Part shown: positions 10,909-21,570 of the stretch, in pieces
How the letters are laid out: each line of letters begins with the position of its first letter
Position numbering within the stretch: the first letter of the stretch is position 1
Assembly (NCBI GenBank): GCA_030411725.1
Contig: MU839855.1
Span: 62,001-126,000, forward strand
Origin: Echria macrotheca
Lineage: Eukaryota > Ascomycota > Sordariomycetes > Sordariales > Schizotheciaceae
DNA length: 64,000 nucleotides
Reading direction: 5' to 3'
The notes under the pieces: generated by a model
Told to the model about the DNA's origin: nothing
Seen by the model: only the letters and a program-made list of their open reading frames with translations
Database searches by the model: none
Translations under genes and position numbers: made by a program

Positions 10909-11369
10909 GCTATAATAAAAGGCCTTTACATAACTGGAAGGTATTGAATTACAAATATTAATTTTGGTATAATTATTATTATTTGTTGTAGCTACTTTTT
11001 TTACGTTGGGAAAGGGTGAGTTTTAGTGTAAAAGAGGTGAAAGAGACAAGACTTTTAGAAGGTGATTTTATATATTAAATTACCTATACTTAGGTAACTT
11101 AAAACTCAGGCCTTTAAACTTTTCCATTTTATTACTTTTACTAATTTCCTTTATTTGTAACCTGATTTGCCACTTCGCACTTATTTGTTATTTTTATATT
11201 ATAAATTTGAAGATAAGAAATAATAATAATATTTACTAAGAAACTAAATATTACTTTATAGGGTAATAATTACGTAATAACAATTTATTATTAATAATAT
11301 TATTATTAATATTAATATTTATAGTATTGTTCATAAAACTTATTAAGTAATAACTTTATTATTAGTAAA
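10909..11369. repeat. AT-rich repeat DNA
   Basis: Decayed AT-rich sequence between two element ends. Similar stretches (for example CACTTATTTGTTATTTTTAT and the run of TTATTA units at 11280-11340) recur inside family A elements, so this is probably the interior of a broken copy. No gene was seen. Confidence 0.4.
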
Positions 11370-11540
11370 TAGGGTTGGGATATTAGTCTTTAGTTATTAG
11401 TTTAATAGTTTGGACTATTATAGTTTAGTAGTTAAAATTACGGCCGTAACTAAACTATTTGGACTATTAGTCCGGAGAGTAACTAGATTATTAGACTATT
11501 ATTTTAAACTATTAGATTACTATATACCTTTTCCTATTAA
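11370..11540 (-). mobile_element. Family A right-end fragment
   Basis: Begins TAGGGTTGGGATATTAGTC, the right end of family A in reverse orientation, followed by the subterminal palindromic array (TTACGGCCGTAA, CCGGACTATTAGTCCGG). No matching left end or target duplication was found; the flank is TTAGTAAA. It may be a solo end, or the boundary of a larger element that includes the following block. Confidence 0.55.
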
Positions 11541-14383
11541 AAAGTTTTTCTATCTTAAATACGTTTAATTAATGGAACTAGCCTTAGAGTAAACTAATTA
11601 AGTATAGTATTTTAATATTTATTCTTAATATTAAACCTAATATCGCTACTTTTAGTACCTAACCCTTTATTTCCCCAGCCTTTAAACTTGGCCTATTTCC
11701 CTTAACGTATTAAACTTTACTAAAATAAACGCTACTATTAAGGCTATTAAAACAATTACTTAAAAAACTATCTTAAAAGCTAACTTTTGCGTTAAAATTA
11801 TAAAAATCGCTTTAAAAGTAATCTTTAAGGCCTTTATAAAGCATAATACTAAATTGTAGAAGTAAATTACCGTTTCCCTAAAACCTTTACTTTACTTATT
11901 CATCCTAAAGACCTTTAACCCTTCCACCTAATAAAAAACCTTATTACCAAACTACTTTAAAGGCCCCCTAGCTAAGAAAAATAAAAGCGTTACTACTTAA
12001 CTTAGTACTATTAACGAAACAGGTAAGGGTACCGCTACTAAAGCCGTATTAGCGTTTAGCCTTATTATAATTAGCTAATTAGTTACTAGTAGTAGGGTTT
12101 CTTTTATTATTATAATAACCGCTAATAAAATCAATTAGGTTAACGTCTAATTAAGTAATAAAAACAAACGTAAGCGTTAATCTACCTTATTTTAACCTTT
12201 TATAGCTTAAAGAACTATATTACCCCTAACCGGTAACTTAAAATTAAAAGCCTTTTACTAAGTATTTATCCACCTTTTATTAAACTACGTACTTATATAT
12301 CTATAGATTTTAATATTTATAATTTTTATAACTTAGCATAAAAAAGTTTATAAGCTTTTTTACTTTAAATTTCAGAAAACCTACGCGGTTGCCTTAAATT
12401 ATTACGTAAAGTTTAAGTTATATAAAAACTATAACCTTTTTATTAAAGTTACTATTATTTTATTAACCCTTTTCATTGCGGAGTTAGAAAATTTAATATT
12501 AACCTTTTACTTTCTTTTAAGCGTTCCAAACGCTTACTTTAACCCAAATAAAGCCCCCTATTCTATTACTTACAAATTTCTAATAATTAAAATTTATTAC
12601 GTTATTAACCTAGTTAGTTCCTGTATTTTTCCCGGTAAGTAACTAGGTGCTTATACCGTAATAACCTTTAAAAGAATCCTACCCTTTTAAGTATTTAACT
12701 CAAAAGCGGTAAAGCTTTTAATTTAAAACCCTAAGGTTTTTTTAGTATACCCGGTACTTTAAGTATTATAATAAGCGGAAGTATTCCTTCGCAACGATTT
12801 ACCGAAAGCATAGTGCCCTTTTCCTTAACTACGGAAAATATAAACCCCTATAATACCTTAGCTACCTTAGCTCTTTTACCCTAAAGTATTTTAAATACTT
12901 AATAAAGCTAAAAATAGTTAAAAAAGTAATAATTAAACTTATAGCCAAGTAACGCTTGGCTTATTATTGCGTTAGTAAAGTTTTATACCGGGCTAAAAAG
13001 AAAGAAAATAATATAATTACCCCCCCTAAGGATAAGGCTATAAGCGGCGTTTAAAAAAGCCCTATAGCCCCTACCGCCGCTATTACCCTAGCCGTCCCAG
13101 CCTCTTTTAAGGCTAGGGCCGCTAATACTACTAGTTTATTTACCGTTACTTAATATTAACTGGGTAATTACTTTAAAACTACTTTATAAAAAACTAAAAA
13201 TACCTTTAACGCTTTTTTAAAGGCTGTAAAAGTTATTTATTAAGTTGTTAAAAGCCTAGTGGCTTTTACTACCGCTTTCTTAAACTTTACGGCGTTAGTA
13301 GCGCCTATTAAGCCTAATTTTTCCACTTTAGCCGCTTTAGTAACTAAGCCGCTTATTACCTTTTAAAAGGTAATCTTCTAAAATACTTAGTATAAGTAAT
13401 ATACTAAAACATATTTTACCCTTTTTAATATCTAAAACCCGGAATTTATACTTTACCCTTTCACCTTAATCTTGTAAGCACTAATTAAGATTAAGCCTAA
13501 ATTAGAGCTTTTTTTTACTAATACCTTTTAATACCCTTAGGAAAACGCGTATTATATAACCAAAGTCCTCCTTAAAAGCTTTACTACTATTTACTAAAAA
13601 GCAGGCTATAACGTAAGGAAAATCTATAGGAAAGAGATCACTACCTTACTAAATAAAAAAATAAATATTACTAAGCTAGTAGCATATATTGTTAATAATT
13701 ACTTATTACTAAAATTATATTTTGGCTTAAGGAACTTAAATACCCCCTTTAATAATAAAGCTTAATATATAATAACTTAAATTCTAGCTTAAAGGAATTC
13801 TAAAAAAACGCCTTAAAAAGTACGATATATTTGTTAAAGCCGCCCCTTTTAAGAATCCCTAAGTTTTCTTTATACGCCTTAATACCTTAATAAATAAAAC
13901 TAGTACCCCTTTTAATAAAAAATAACTTAATAGTTATTTTAGCTAATTATAATTAGTTTACTGCGGTATTTAATAACTTACTTAAATAGATTATTACCTA
14001 AAACTTTCCGGTAATATACGTATAAAAGCTTTTACTTTAGCATAGCTAAATATATAAATACTTGAATTATACCTTTTTTTATTAGGATTTTCCAAATACT
14101 TAAACGGCTATATATATAGCTAACTTACATTTTTCCTCCTGGTTTTAAAAACCAATATTTTATATAACGTTAATAATAATAAGTAATTTTATGGTTATAA
14201 ATTTATATTAACTATATAAATATATTTCCGCTATTACTATAATAAACTTTACTAACTCCTTATAAATTAACCTAAAGATTATAGTAATAAGTAACTTTAA
14301 CCCCTACTATTTAGCTTAGGAACCTAGCTTTAACTACTTAAATTAATAATTAAATAGGTTTTTTAAGTAGTAATAGGGATACT
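11541..14383 (+). pseudogene. RIP-degraded coding block of an unidentified transposable element
   Basis: Unlike the surrounding desert this block keeps a codon-like texture on the plus strand: many CCT, GCC, ACC and AAA triplets with TAG/TAA where CAG/CAA would fit. That is what an old coding sequence looks like after C-to-T RIP on the sense strand. A Lys/Arg- and Pro/Ala-rich part lies at about 12990-13130. Too many changes have accumulated to name the family; a gag/pol or DNA-transposase origin is equally possible. It is bordered by family A ends at 11370 and 14384. Confidence 0.4.
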
Positions 14384-15699
14384 TAGGGTTAGGATATTAG
14401 TTTTTAGTTATTAGTTTAGTAATTTAAATTACTATAGTTTAATAATTAAAATTACAGCTATAATTAAATTACTCGGACTATTAGTCCGAAGGGTTATTAA
14501 ATTACTGGACTAATAATCTGGGTAGTAGTTAGACTATTTAGATTAGTAGTTCGGATTACTTAACTATTAGTCCGGACTACTAAATTCCTTTAAAAATCCA
14601 TTTTAAGGTACTTTTCTTATAAAACCTTACTTTTCACTATAATACTATTGGCGTTTTAAAGCAAATTAAAAGCCTCTAAAACGGCTAATAATTATTTATA
14701 TTATATATAACTTATTATAATATAATTACGTAAATTAAATTTTTAATTCATCAGTTAAAATTTAGTTGCACGAAAAGTTACAATTGGGTTAATATAACAA
14801 CTTTAGTTTCTACCTACTTTTATTAAATCGAGAAACTGTAATATTATAAAATAAAAATTAATACCTATTAAATAATATTATAATACCGTAATAGCTTATT
14901 TTCAATTCATATTTTTCCCCGCTAATATCGTTAAAATAACCCTTGTAGTCTTTTTTCAATAAAAACATTATTTTCTCCCTATTCCTATATTATTTCCAAA
15001 AAGACTTTAGTGCGAGGTAGTATAATATATTACCCTATATCTTACTTAGAAGCTATCTTAAGTTAATTAAATAAATTTAAATTTTAATTAACGATTTAAG
15101 ATCCGCTTATGTAAAAAGGTGTAATTTGCATCGATTTGCATCTTTTAATTTCTTAAAACCTTTAATATCTTCCAAAAGTTTAATTACTACTAATAAAACG
15201 TTTTACATAATAATTAGTTATATTATTATTAATAATTCCTAAAAGCTATTACGTAATTGCTACTTTATATAGTAATATTAATGCTTTAAGTAAGCTTTAC
15301 TATTATGTAATTATTTTTTTATAGTAAACTCGCTTATAAATATAGAAAAAGCGGTAAAAAGTACTAAAAGTAAGTTCAATAAATAGATTATTAATTTTAT
15401 TAGCTAATATTAATATAATAAATAGCTTATATTAGTAATGATAATTAAAATGATTAAGTAATAGGCCTAAAATAGTAATTAAAAATAAAAATACTATATT
15501 AAAGGCTAGATTACTAATTTAAACTAGTAACTATAGTAGTTAAGTAGTTAAATTATTAGTTTAGGGGGTAATTAAATTACTAGATTAGTAACTCGGCTAG
15601 TAATTAAATTACCCGAACTAATAGTCCAAAAGGTAATTAAACTACTATAACTAGTAGTTTAAATTACTAACTATTAGTTCGGACTAAATCCCAACCCTA
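14384..15699 (-). mobile_element. Family A hAT-like MITE with decayed 8-bp target duplication
   Basis: The left boundary TAGGGTTAGGATATTAG and right boundary CTAAATCCCAACCCTA are the two family A ends in reverse orientation, each with transition changes. The flanking octamers GGGATACT (14376-14383) and AAGATACT (15700-15707) differ only by two G-to-A changes, as expected when RIP alters a duplication. The length is 1316 bp. No coding frame is present, and both ends have palindromic subterminal arrays. Confidence 0.82.
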
Positions 15700-16760
15700 A
15701 AGATACTTGAACCTTTTTTTCCTAAATGGAAAAAGGTATTTTACTTATATAAACCGCTATATAAGTATTTTCTTAATCCTAAACCTTACCTTTAACTTAC
15801 CTAAATATTATATTAAAATAAAATATAAAGTTTTAAATTATAAGATATTTAAAGTTATATACTTTAAGGCTTAGCCTTAATACATTTTAAGGGGTTTTTT
15901 TTTACCCCTTAACTATTATAATACCGTTAGTCTCAGAAACGCGGTCTTACCCTCCTAATCCGGCGGCATCTACCGCTAAATTAAGTAGCTTTAACCGCTT
16001 ACATTCCCCACCCCTTTCTCTTACTTTACAGTAGTAATATAAACGTAACATATATAATTCTCCACTAATCGTCGCACTTTCGTTTATTTAAATTTATATT
16101 ACGGTACTAGCTTACCCTTTATAATAATAGCTTACGGTGCAGTCGCTTAGCTGTATAACATTTTAATTTTACTAATAGTGTAGTAGTTACAAGTCTTGCT
16201 ATCTTGTACCGTTAAAGTTTAATAATTTGCAATGAAAACCTTAAAATACAAGTACTGTTTTACTACTTGCAGTACCCGCCTTCGTTAACCTATATTACAG
16301 TATGTCATCAAATAAAGCATGTTATCAAAGTAGAGCATATTAAATTATATTGTGATTATAATAATAAAAGCTTTATAAAATTAGTTTTTTAAGAAAAAAA
16401 AGTATATTTAATTTTATATAAAATTTGCACTTACTTTAACTAAATTTAAAACTGTTAAGGTAGTTAAGTAGTGTGTACTAAACTACCGCTTAAATATACA
16501 GTTATTATATATATTTTGATAATTAGGATGTTTATCTTAGATAATAATTAACAAGTATTTACTAAAACCACTTTATAGGTTACTTAAACCGACGAGTAAT
16601 ATTGTAAAGCCTTAGCTATACTATTAACGACCCCGGTTTTCCCCACAATTACTCGACGCAGGGCTGGCGTCGTAAAATGTTTGTTTTTGCTAATAAATAC
16701 CTGTATTCTAAATACAGCTAGGCAGGAATAATTATCTACTCTGTTTTATCTGCACTGGCT
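15700..16760. repeat. AT-rich tail of the first desert
   Basis: RIP-like AT-rich DNA with a slightly more balanced patch at 15925-16240. No open frame, element end or RNA gene was recognised. Composition returns to genic levels between 16600 and 16790. Confidence 0.5.
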
Positions 16761-17470
16761 GCTTTCGGTTATTAGTTGTTATTATATAACGTCGCTCCGG
16801 AAGGGTGGGAAGTGGAAAGTGGACAAAGGTGTTAAGGACAAAGGACCACTTCTAGTGTTAGTGCAACAAGTATGGTAAAAGTGATGGATTGGAAATGCAG
16901 GTGCGCGCGAGAGCGGCGCACCTGGACGGCTATATAGTGGTTCCAGCGCCGCAGCGCGTGCGCTAAGCGCTAGAAATAGTGCAGAATATCCGCAACAAAG
17001 GGGATTGTTTCTATTGTCAAGGTGTAAGCTGGGGTTCAAGGCAAAAAACAGTGGTAATATTTTAGGGACGAAAACGATATCCTGAACAGCTGGTAATACA
17101 AATACATTTATATTCTCAAACCTTATCAGGAATATCTACCATATTGTATATTGCTTTGAGACAGGAGGGAGGAGCAAGAGATGAATGGCCGTGGGATTCA
17201 CCTCCTCGGGTTTTTTAGCCCACCCCTTTCCAAAACCGAAGCCATGGCGAAAAGTCGCTGGCTAAACGGAAGAATCTTGCCAAACTATGTCAAAAATGCT
17301 CCGCAATCCCTCTCGTGGTTTCCTAGGCTACGCCAAAGTAGCACTTGAGTAGCGACCAGAGGTCTGCTGCTCAGGTAGCCCGGCATCGAGGCCAGCGAGG
17401 TCAACTTTAGGGTGAAGAACGTTGATCTCTTGAACCTATGAGGTAATGTCTATGCTCAGATGCCTTATAC
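16761..17470. repeat. Island border with second copy of the hairpin tail (16892-17000)
   Basis: 16892-17000 holds CAGGTGCGCGC...GCGCACCT and GGCTATATAG, then a GC-rich inverted repeat around AGCGC...GCGCT, and ends GTGCAGAATATC. The same order (CAGGTGCGCGC, GCGCACCT, CAGCTATATAG, hairpin, GTGCAGATTATC) occurs at 8795-8890. The rest (17040-17470) is the 3' flank of the Clr5 gene and shows no gene. A minus-strand frame at 16782-17039 overlaps the repeat and is not credible. Confidence 0.5.
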
Positions 17471-20148
17471 TCAACCGATTTCGTGTATGAGTTCGGAAAG
17501 CTTAAGTTGTGGAAGAAACGTTGCTCTTTCATAAACATCCATGTTCATGAAATGGCAGGTGCACACCTCTTCGGCCACAGGCATGAAAACCTCTGACGAT
17601 TGGGAGTAGAACCACCCACAGCAGGAGCTGCCATGATCCCACTTCATTAGTCCTTCTTCTACCAGCGGCGTGGCAAATAGTTCTTCCTCTCTCGTCAACC
17701 AAGCTCGGAGGGCATCCATGGAGAAGTTATCTGAGATCCAAGGATCGCTTGGTCGCACCTTGCGGTAGGTTAGCAGTTCGGTTTGGATGGTGGCCCACAG
17801 CAGGCTTGATTTGGGCGTTCCTCGGGGCATACAGAGCCATTCATCATGAATTCCCCCTTCATATGCGATATCGAAGGCGCAGGAGTAATAGGGCTGATCG
17901 ACATCTTCCGAGTTACCCCCATTTTCCGAGTCATCATCATCTTCCTCTGGAGCTATCTCTTGGCCCACGGTGCCATTGCCTTCCTCTTCCCGGGCTGTGA
18001 GCAGTATCTCGGCGATGCATTTCCAGCCAGATTGGCATGTTGGGCTCCATCCAGCAATGACAGCCCCCGGGACGGTTTGTAACAAGTCAGAGGCATCGAT
18101 GGGATTGTGGTTACAGGTGTCTGTTTCCGTATTCCCGAGGATGGCGTCGACTGAAATCATGGCGCTAAGGGAAGCACGGGCTCCAAGACGTAAAATGCAT
18201 ACCAGAATGGCCAGCGGCCCAAACAGCGTCTCTCCTGGCATGCCCAATTGTGCTAGGTAGAAAGCAACCACAACTAGTATATGAATAGGACCCAGTTTGA
18301 GTTCCAACCCACAGTCTCCGCAGCGGTGGGTGAACAGACCACTTGGGAAATTGATATCCGGCTTCACAGTCGGGATGAAGATGGCGATGATACTGTGGCA
18401 AACTCCTTGCACCGATGAATGACAGAAGGGGTGTTTCCACTGTGTTGGAACCCTCGCGTGGCCGCGCCGGAAGAGCGATCTGACCAGCGGGGAGTCTGCG
18501 TCCCACCTGCCGCAGATATCTTTTTCTTCGCCTGGATAGCGATTCGGTGGCTGAAAGGCCTTGCTGACATGCTCGGGGCTTAACGTTGTATGTGATCGTA
18601 GAATGCTGACCATCAGCGAGTCCAGTATTGTATGGCCGAAGTCATTGACGTTGTAACGGGGTTCCACTCTAACTAGTTCGACCAACGCCGAGAATGTAGC
18701 ACAACAGCTGTTTCCACCGTCAAGAAAGGCAGCCGCCAAATGAAACGGGTGGATACTGACTAAATCCTCCATCTCTAGGTTATTTGATGCGATGATTTCT
18801 GACACGGCGTCGGGGTTCCCCGCCATAATTGCCATTCTCAGGGCATCAAGCATTAGTGCTTTTGGATCGTTACGGAGTGATTGGGACATTGATTCCGCCG
18901 AAATTGGTAGACTCGACTTGGGCGTGGCTGAGAAGGTGTTTTCGAGCATTGACTCCTTCATCGAGTCTGCAAGTGAAAGATCCATCGGTTGTTGCCACGG
19001 GGTCCATGAATTGGGGTTATGAATCTCGAACATTGGTTCAGATTCCGGTTCCGGAATGGGGGAATACCTGACTTCTTGGACGTGGATCACCCATTTACAA
19101 AGCTGCGTCGGATTGTCACGCTCATGCTCAGCCCCCTGGGGTGTGCTGATAGACGGTGATGAGCGATGTGTGATGGTTGGTGAAGGAGCTACCGAATCCT
19201 CTCCAAGAGTAAGGGCAGAGACCATGTCTGGCGTCCACCGCTTGGGGCCTCTGCCCCAATATTTTGCTGTCACGAATGAATGAATATAGAACTCGTGGAA
19301 ATAGTTGGTCAGAATGCTATCACAGATGTCAGTCGGCGAAGTTGTACGCAGATGCTGCCTGTTCCTTACACACGATCCTCTTTCCCGCAACCTGCAAGGA
19401 GTTCCTGGAATCTCCCTTGAAGCATCAAGCTCGATCGATCTTGAGCCAGTTTTCGTTGAACCAACTGCATCGTTGGCGATGGAGGAGGCGGGGTTCTCCC
19501 AGGCGTTATCGCTTGCGCAAATAGCTTAGTGTGGCTTCGACCCCTTCGGAAGGAGCACCATGGGCTTTTACAAGCGCAGCGTAGGGGAGATTCCATGATG
19601 TGAAACTGTAAAACAGGATAAGTAAGAGAACCGAGGCCAACATGGAGTTGCAACTTACACGCCTGGAGTAGCGGCCTGGACTTCGAAGCGGCGGATTTCA
19701 TCCTTCAGATGCCTCTTCAGTTGATTTTTGTCCAGTTCTTTGTCGTCGCCGAGCATCACGTTCGGCGTCCTCCCATCGTCCCGACCCCGTCGCCCAAGAA
19801 CACTGACGATCTCCTTCTTCTCCGTCGTCAGAATTCGCTTGCGAATGCCCCATTCTCTGAACCAGCGTCGGTACTGCGTCTCACTGCAACATGCGTCATG
19901 GTTGTCAGTCATACGATCCAATTGAATGGAAGCGATTGAAGCCTGGGCGACACTGACGCGCCGTGGAAGGAATAATTCTCCTTCATGAAGCTGGCGACCT
20001 GGCCGATGGTCATCGACTTTCCGTCGGGGCCGTATTTTCCCATGTACAGTTGTGTGATAACGGGCTTCAGATGTTTCCAGCGCTCCTCGTACGGAGCGTG
20101 GAGGAACTTGGCGCCATTATCGCGCGGAAGAACCTCGCTGATGTCCAT
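17471..20148 (-). CDS. Clr5-domain protein with ankyrin-like region, four exons, one apparent frameshift
   Basis: Proposed exons (minus strand): 20148-19958, 19883-19659, 19605-19370 and 19316-17471. The introns are 74, 53 and 53 bp, with donors GTCAGT, GTAAGT and GTAAGG and acceptors GCAG, ACAG and ATAG. The ATG at 20148 opens MDISEV; the Clr5 domain follows across the first splice (WKHLKPVITQLY, then ETQYRRWFREW). A middle helical part precedes YFHEFYIHSFVTAKYWGRG, and an ankyrin-like stretch (DALRMAIMAGNPDAVSEII) lies about a third of the way through exon 4. The C-terminal half is Cys-rich with an acidic run. Exon 3 needs one extra base near 19511: the frame ending SYLRK runs into TAA, while the next frame reads AITPGRTPPPPSP. 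With one base added the total is 833 codons. A 47-bp intron could also restore frame but would remove a conserved-looking segment. Clr5-domain proteins are common fungal accessory genes; the domain is named after a fission yeast silencing factor, and the function here is unknown. Confidence 0.78.
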
Positions 20149-21234
20149 CGTTGGTAACGGAGACGAGAAGAATGCCCAGGTGCAGTGGCCAAAGGAAGAC
20201 AATTAATAAGCGAAAGCTTTCTCGGGTCTGTTCACTTGTGTGTTGGCCTTGGTGAAGGAATGTCTGGAAACCGAGGAGTCTTAAATCGAGGGGGGTGGGG
20301 TGCCTACCTGTTGGTTGGGCCCCCCAACCAACAGGTAACATCGGAAGCAGCGGCAGGCACGGATGAGTTGGGCAGCTGGGGCTACCCTCTGGAATGCGGA
20401 CCACCTCAGCACCCGCAAGGCGGCCCGCAGCCCACCAGCAAAAAGCGGGGCCGACACTCTGCATCAAACGGAAATATCGCGTCCAATCGGATCCAGATTC
20501 CAACGGATGGTGCATCTGCATTCCAAGCGGAGAGCTCCGGCCACTTCCAGAAGGAGAGGATGGATCATCAGAGAACAGTCAACGAATTTCATGCCTCCAT
20601 GTCATTGCGCAATTGGAAAGTCGAAAGATTTGAATATGTAGTATCGAAAGGGGGACAGGAGTCCGAGGCATTTGAGTGGTAAGAAGGATTTTATTCGTAG
20701 ACTCTGACAAGGTGGGGAGCATCAGGACAAAAGACAACTAGCGAGTTATTTGGCCTAAGAGACGAGGATAATGCCCATACCACCCAAAGGGAAAAAAGTG
20801 AAAAGGGGGAGAGGGAAGAAGATTAGAACATTTGGCCAGGCAGTGTGGCAATTCTTTACGGAGTGAACCAAGAGGCAGTACTGAGCAATTGAACACAGAG
20901 TAGGAAGGTATTTTATTTGGGCTTTCACAGAAAAATGGAAGGAAAAACTGGCCCAGTGATATGATATTTCAGGAATAGGCGGGTAAGATCTGGAACGAAA
21001 GATCGATGAGATTGTTGACGGAACGTTTCCAGCACGGAAGAGAGGTTTAATGAAAGGTATTAGGAGCAGAAGAGGTTTTGGTTTTGGAAACACTGTGTGC
21101 AATACACTTTCCATCGTAGTCCTAGGCTTCGTTGACTGCTTCCATAACACTATCCCATGTTTCCCTTGGGTAACGCAGTCATGACGATACCCTTCCGGCA
21201 CCGACTGCGAGATGTATTGGTGAGGCCGGAAGTG
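20149..21234. other. Promoter region and gene-free spacer
   Basis: Contains the Clr5 promoter, the perfect inverted repeat at 20305-20337, and several overlapping frames of 80-165 codons on both strands. None of these has a recognisable domain, and their compositions look like shadow translations. I see no supportable gene. Confidence 0.45.
20305..20337. promoter_or_regulatory. Perfect 15-bp inverted repeat upstream of the Clr5 gene
   Basis: TACCTGTTGGTTGGG and its exact reverse complement CCCAACCAACAGGTA are separated by CCC. It lies 157 bp upstream of the proposed ATG at 20148, so it could be a protein-binding palindrome or a hairpin in the 5' leader. No other copy was noticed in the window. 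Confidence 0.6.
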
Positions 21235-21570
21235 TCAAGTCCGTGGCAGTGATGCCTTCAATTTCGCAAGCTCCTCGGCGATTTGCTTCTCGTGAGCTGT
21301 TCGGGATGTGGTGATATCCGGCGTGCCATCCGGGAGGGCAACGAGAGTGTTGCCAAGTTTCGGAGACTCTGCCAGATATCGAAGTATCCGACGTCCAGCG
21401 AGAGTTCGGGGCTGTGGGGGATAAAAACCGGAGGGTTTGGAGGGCATGTAGGGCGTGCCGTTTATCGATCTGCGTCCCGGGAAGGGGTTGTTAGCACGCC
21501 GATGATAATGGGAAGAAGCATCGGACTCTGCACACCCTGAGCCCGAGTTGGGGTTGTACGGTGAGGACAT
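21235..21570 (-). CDS. Small hypothetical protein, 111 aa
   Basis: The frame starts MSSPYNPNSG at 21570 and stops at 21235. An upstream in-frame Met would add 41 residues of hydrophobic, low-quality sequence, and the context CCAATGTC favours the inner start. The N-terminal half is Ser/Pro/Gly-rich and probably disordered. The C-terminal half (RRILRYLAESPKLGNTLVAL, then a Glu/Lys-rich helix ending in LAKLKASLPRT) has regular protein texture. No signal peptide, membrane segment or known domain is visible. It is divergent from nothing obvious and lies about 1.1 kb upstream of the Clr5 gene on the same strand. It could be a real small fungal gene or a chance frame. Confidence 0.45.
   Translation of the reverse strand: MSSPYNPNSGSGCAESDASSHYHRRANNPFPGRRSINGTPYMPSKPSGFYPPQPRTLAGRRILRYLAESPKLGNTLVALPDGTPDITTSRTAHEKQIAEELAKLKASLPRT

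Noticed and set aside
16782..17039. 85-codon minus-strand frame
   Set aside because: Overlaps the GC-rich hairpin repeat and has low-complexity composition.
20185..20682. 165-codon plus-strand frame
   Set aside because: Runs through the Clr5 upstream region and the perfect palindrome, no start context or domain.
20755..21201. 148-codon minus-strand frame
   Set aside because: Composition biased to Phe/Leu/Pro/Ser, no recognisable fold; looks like a chance frame.
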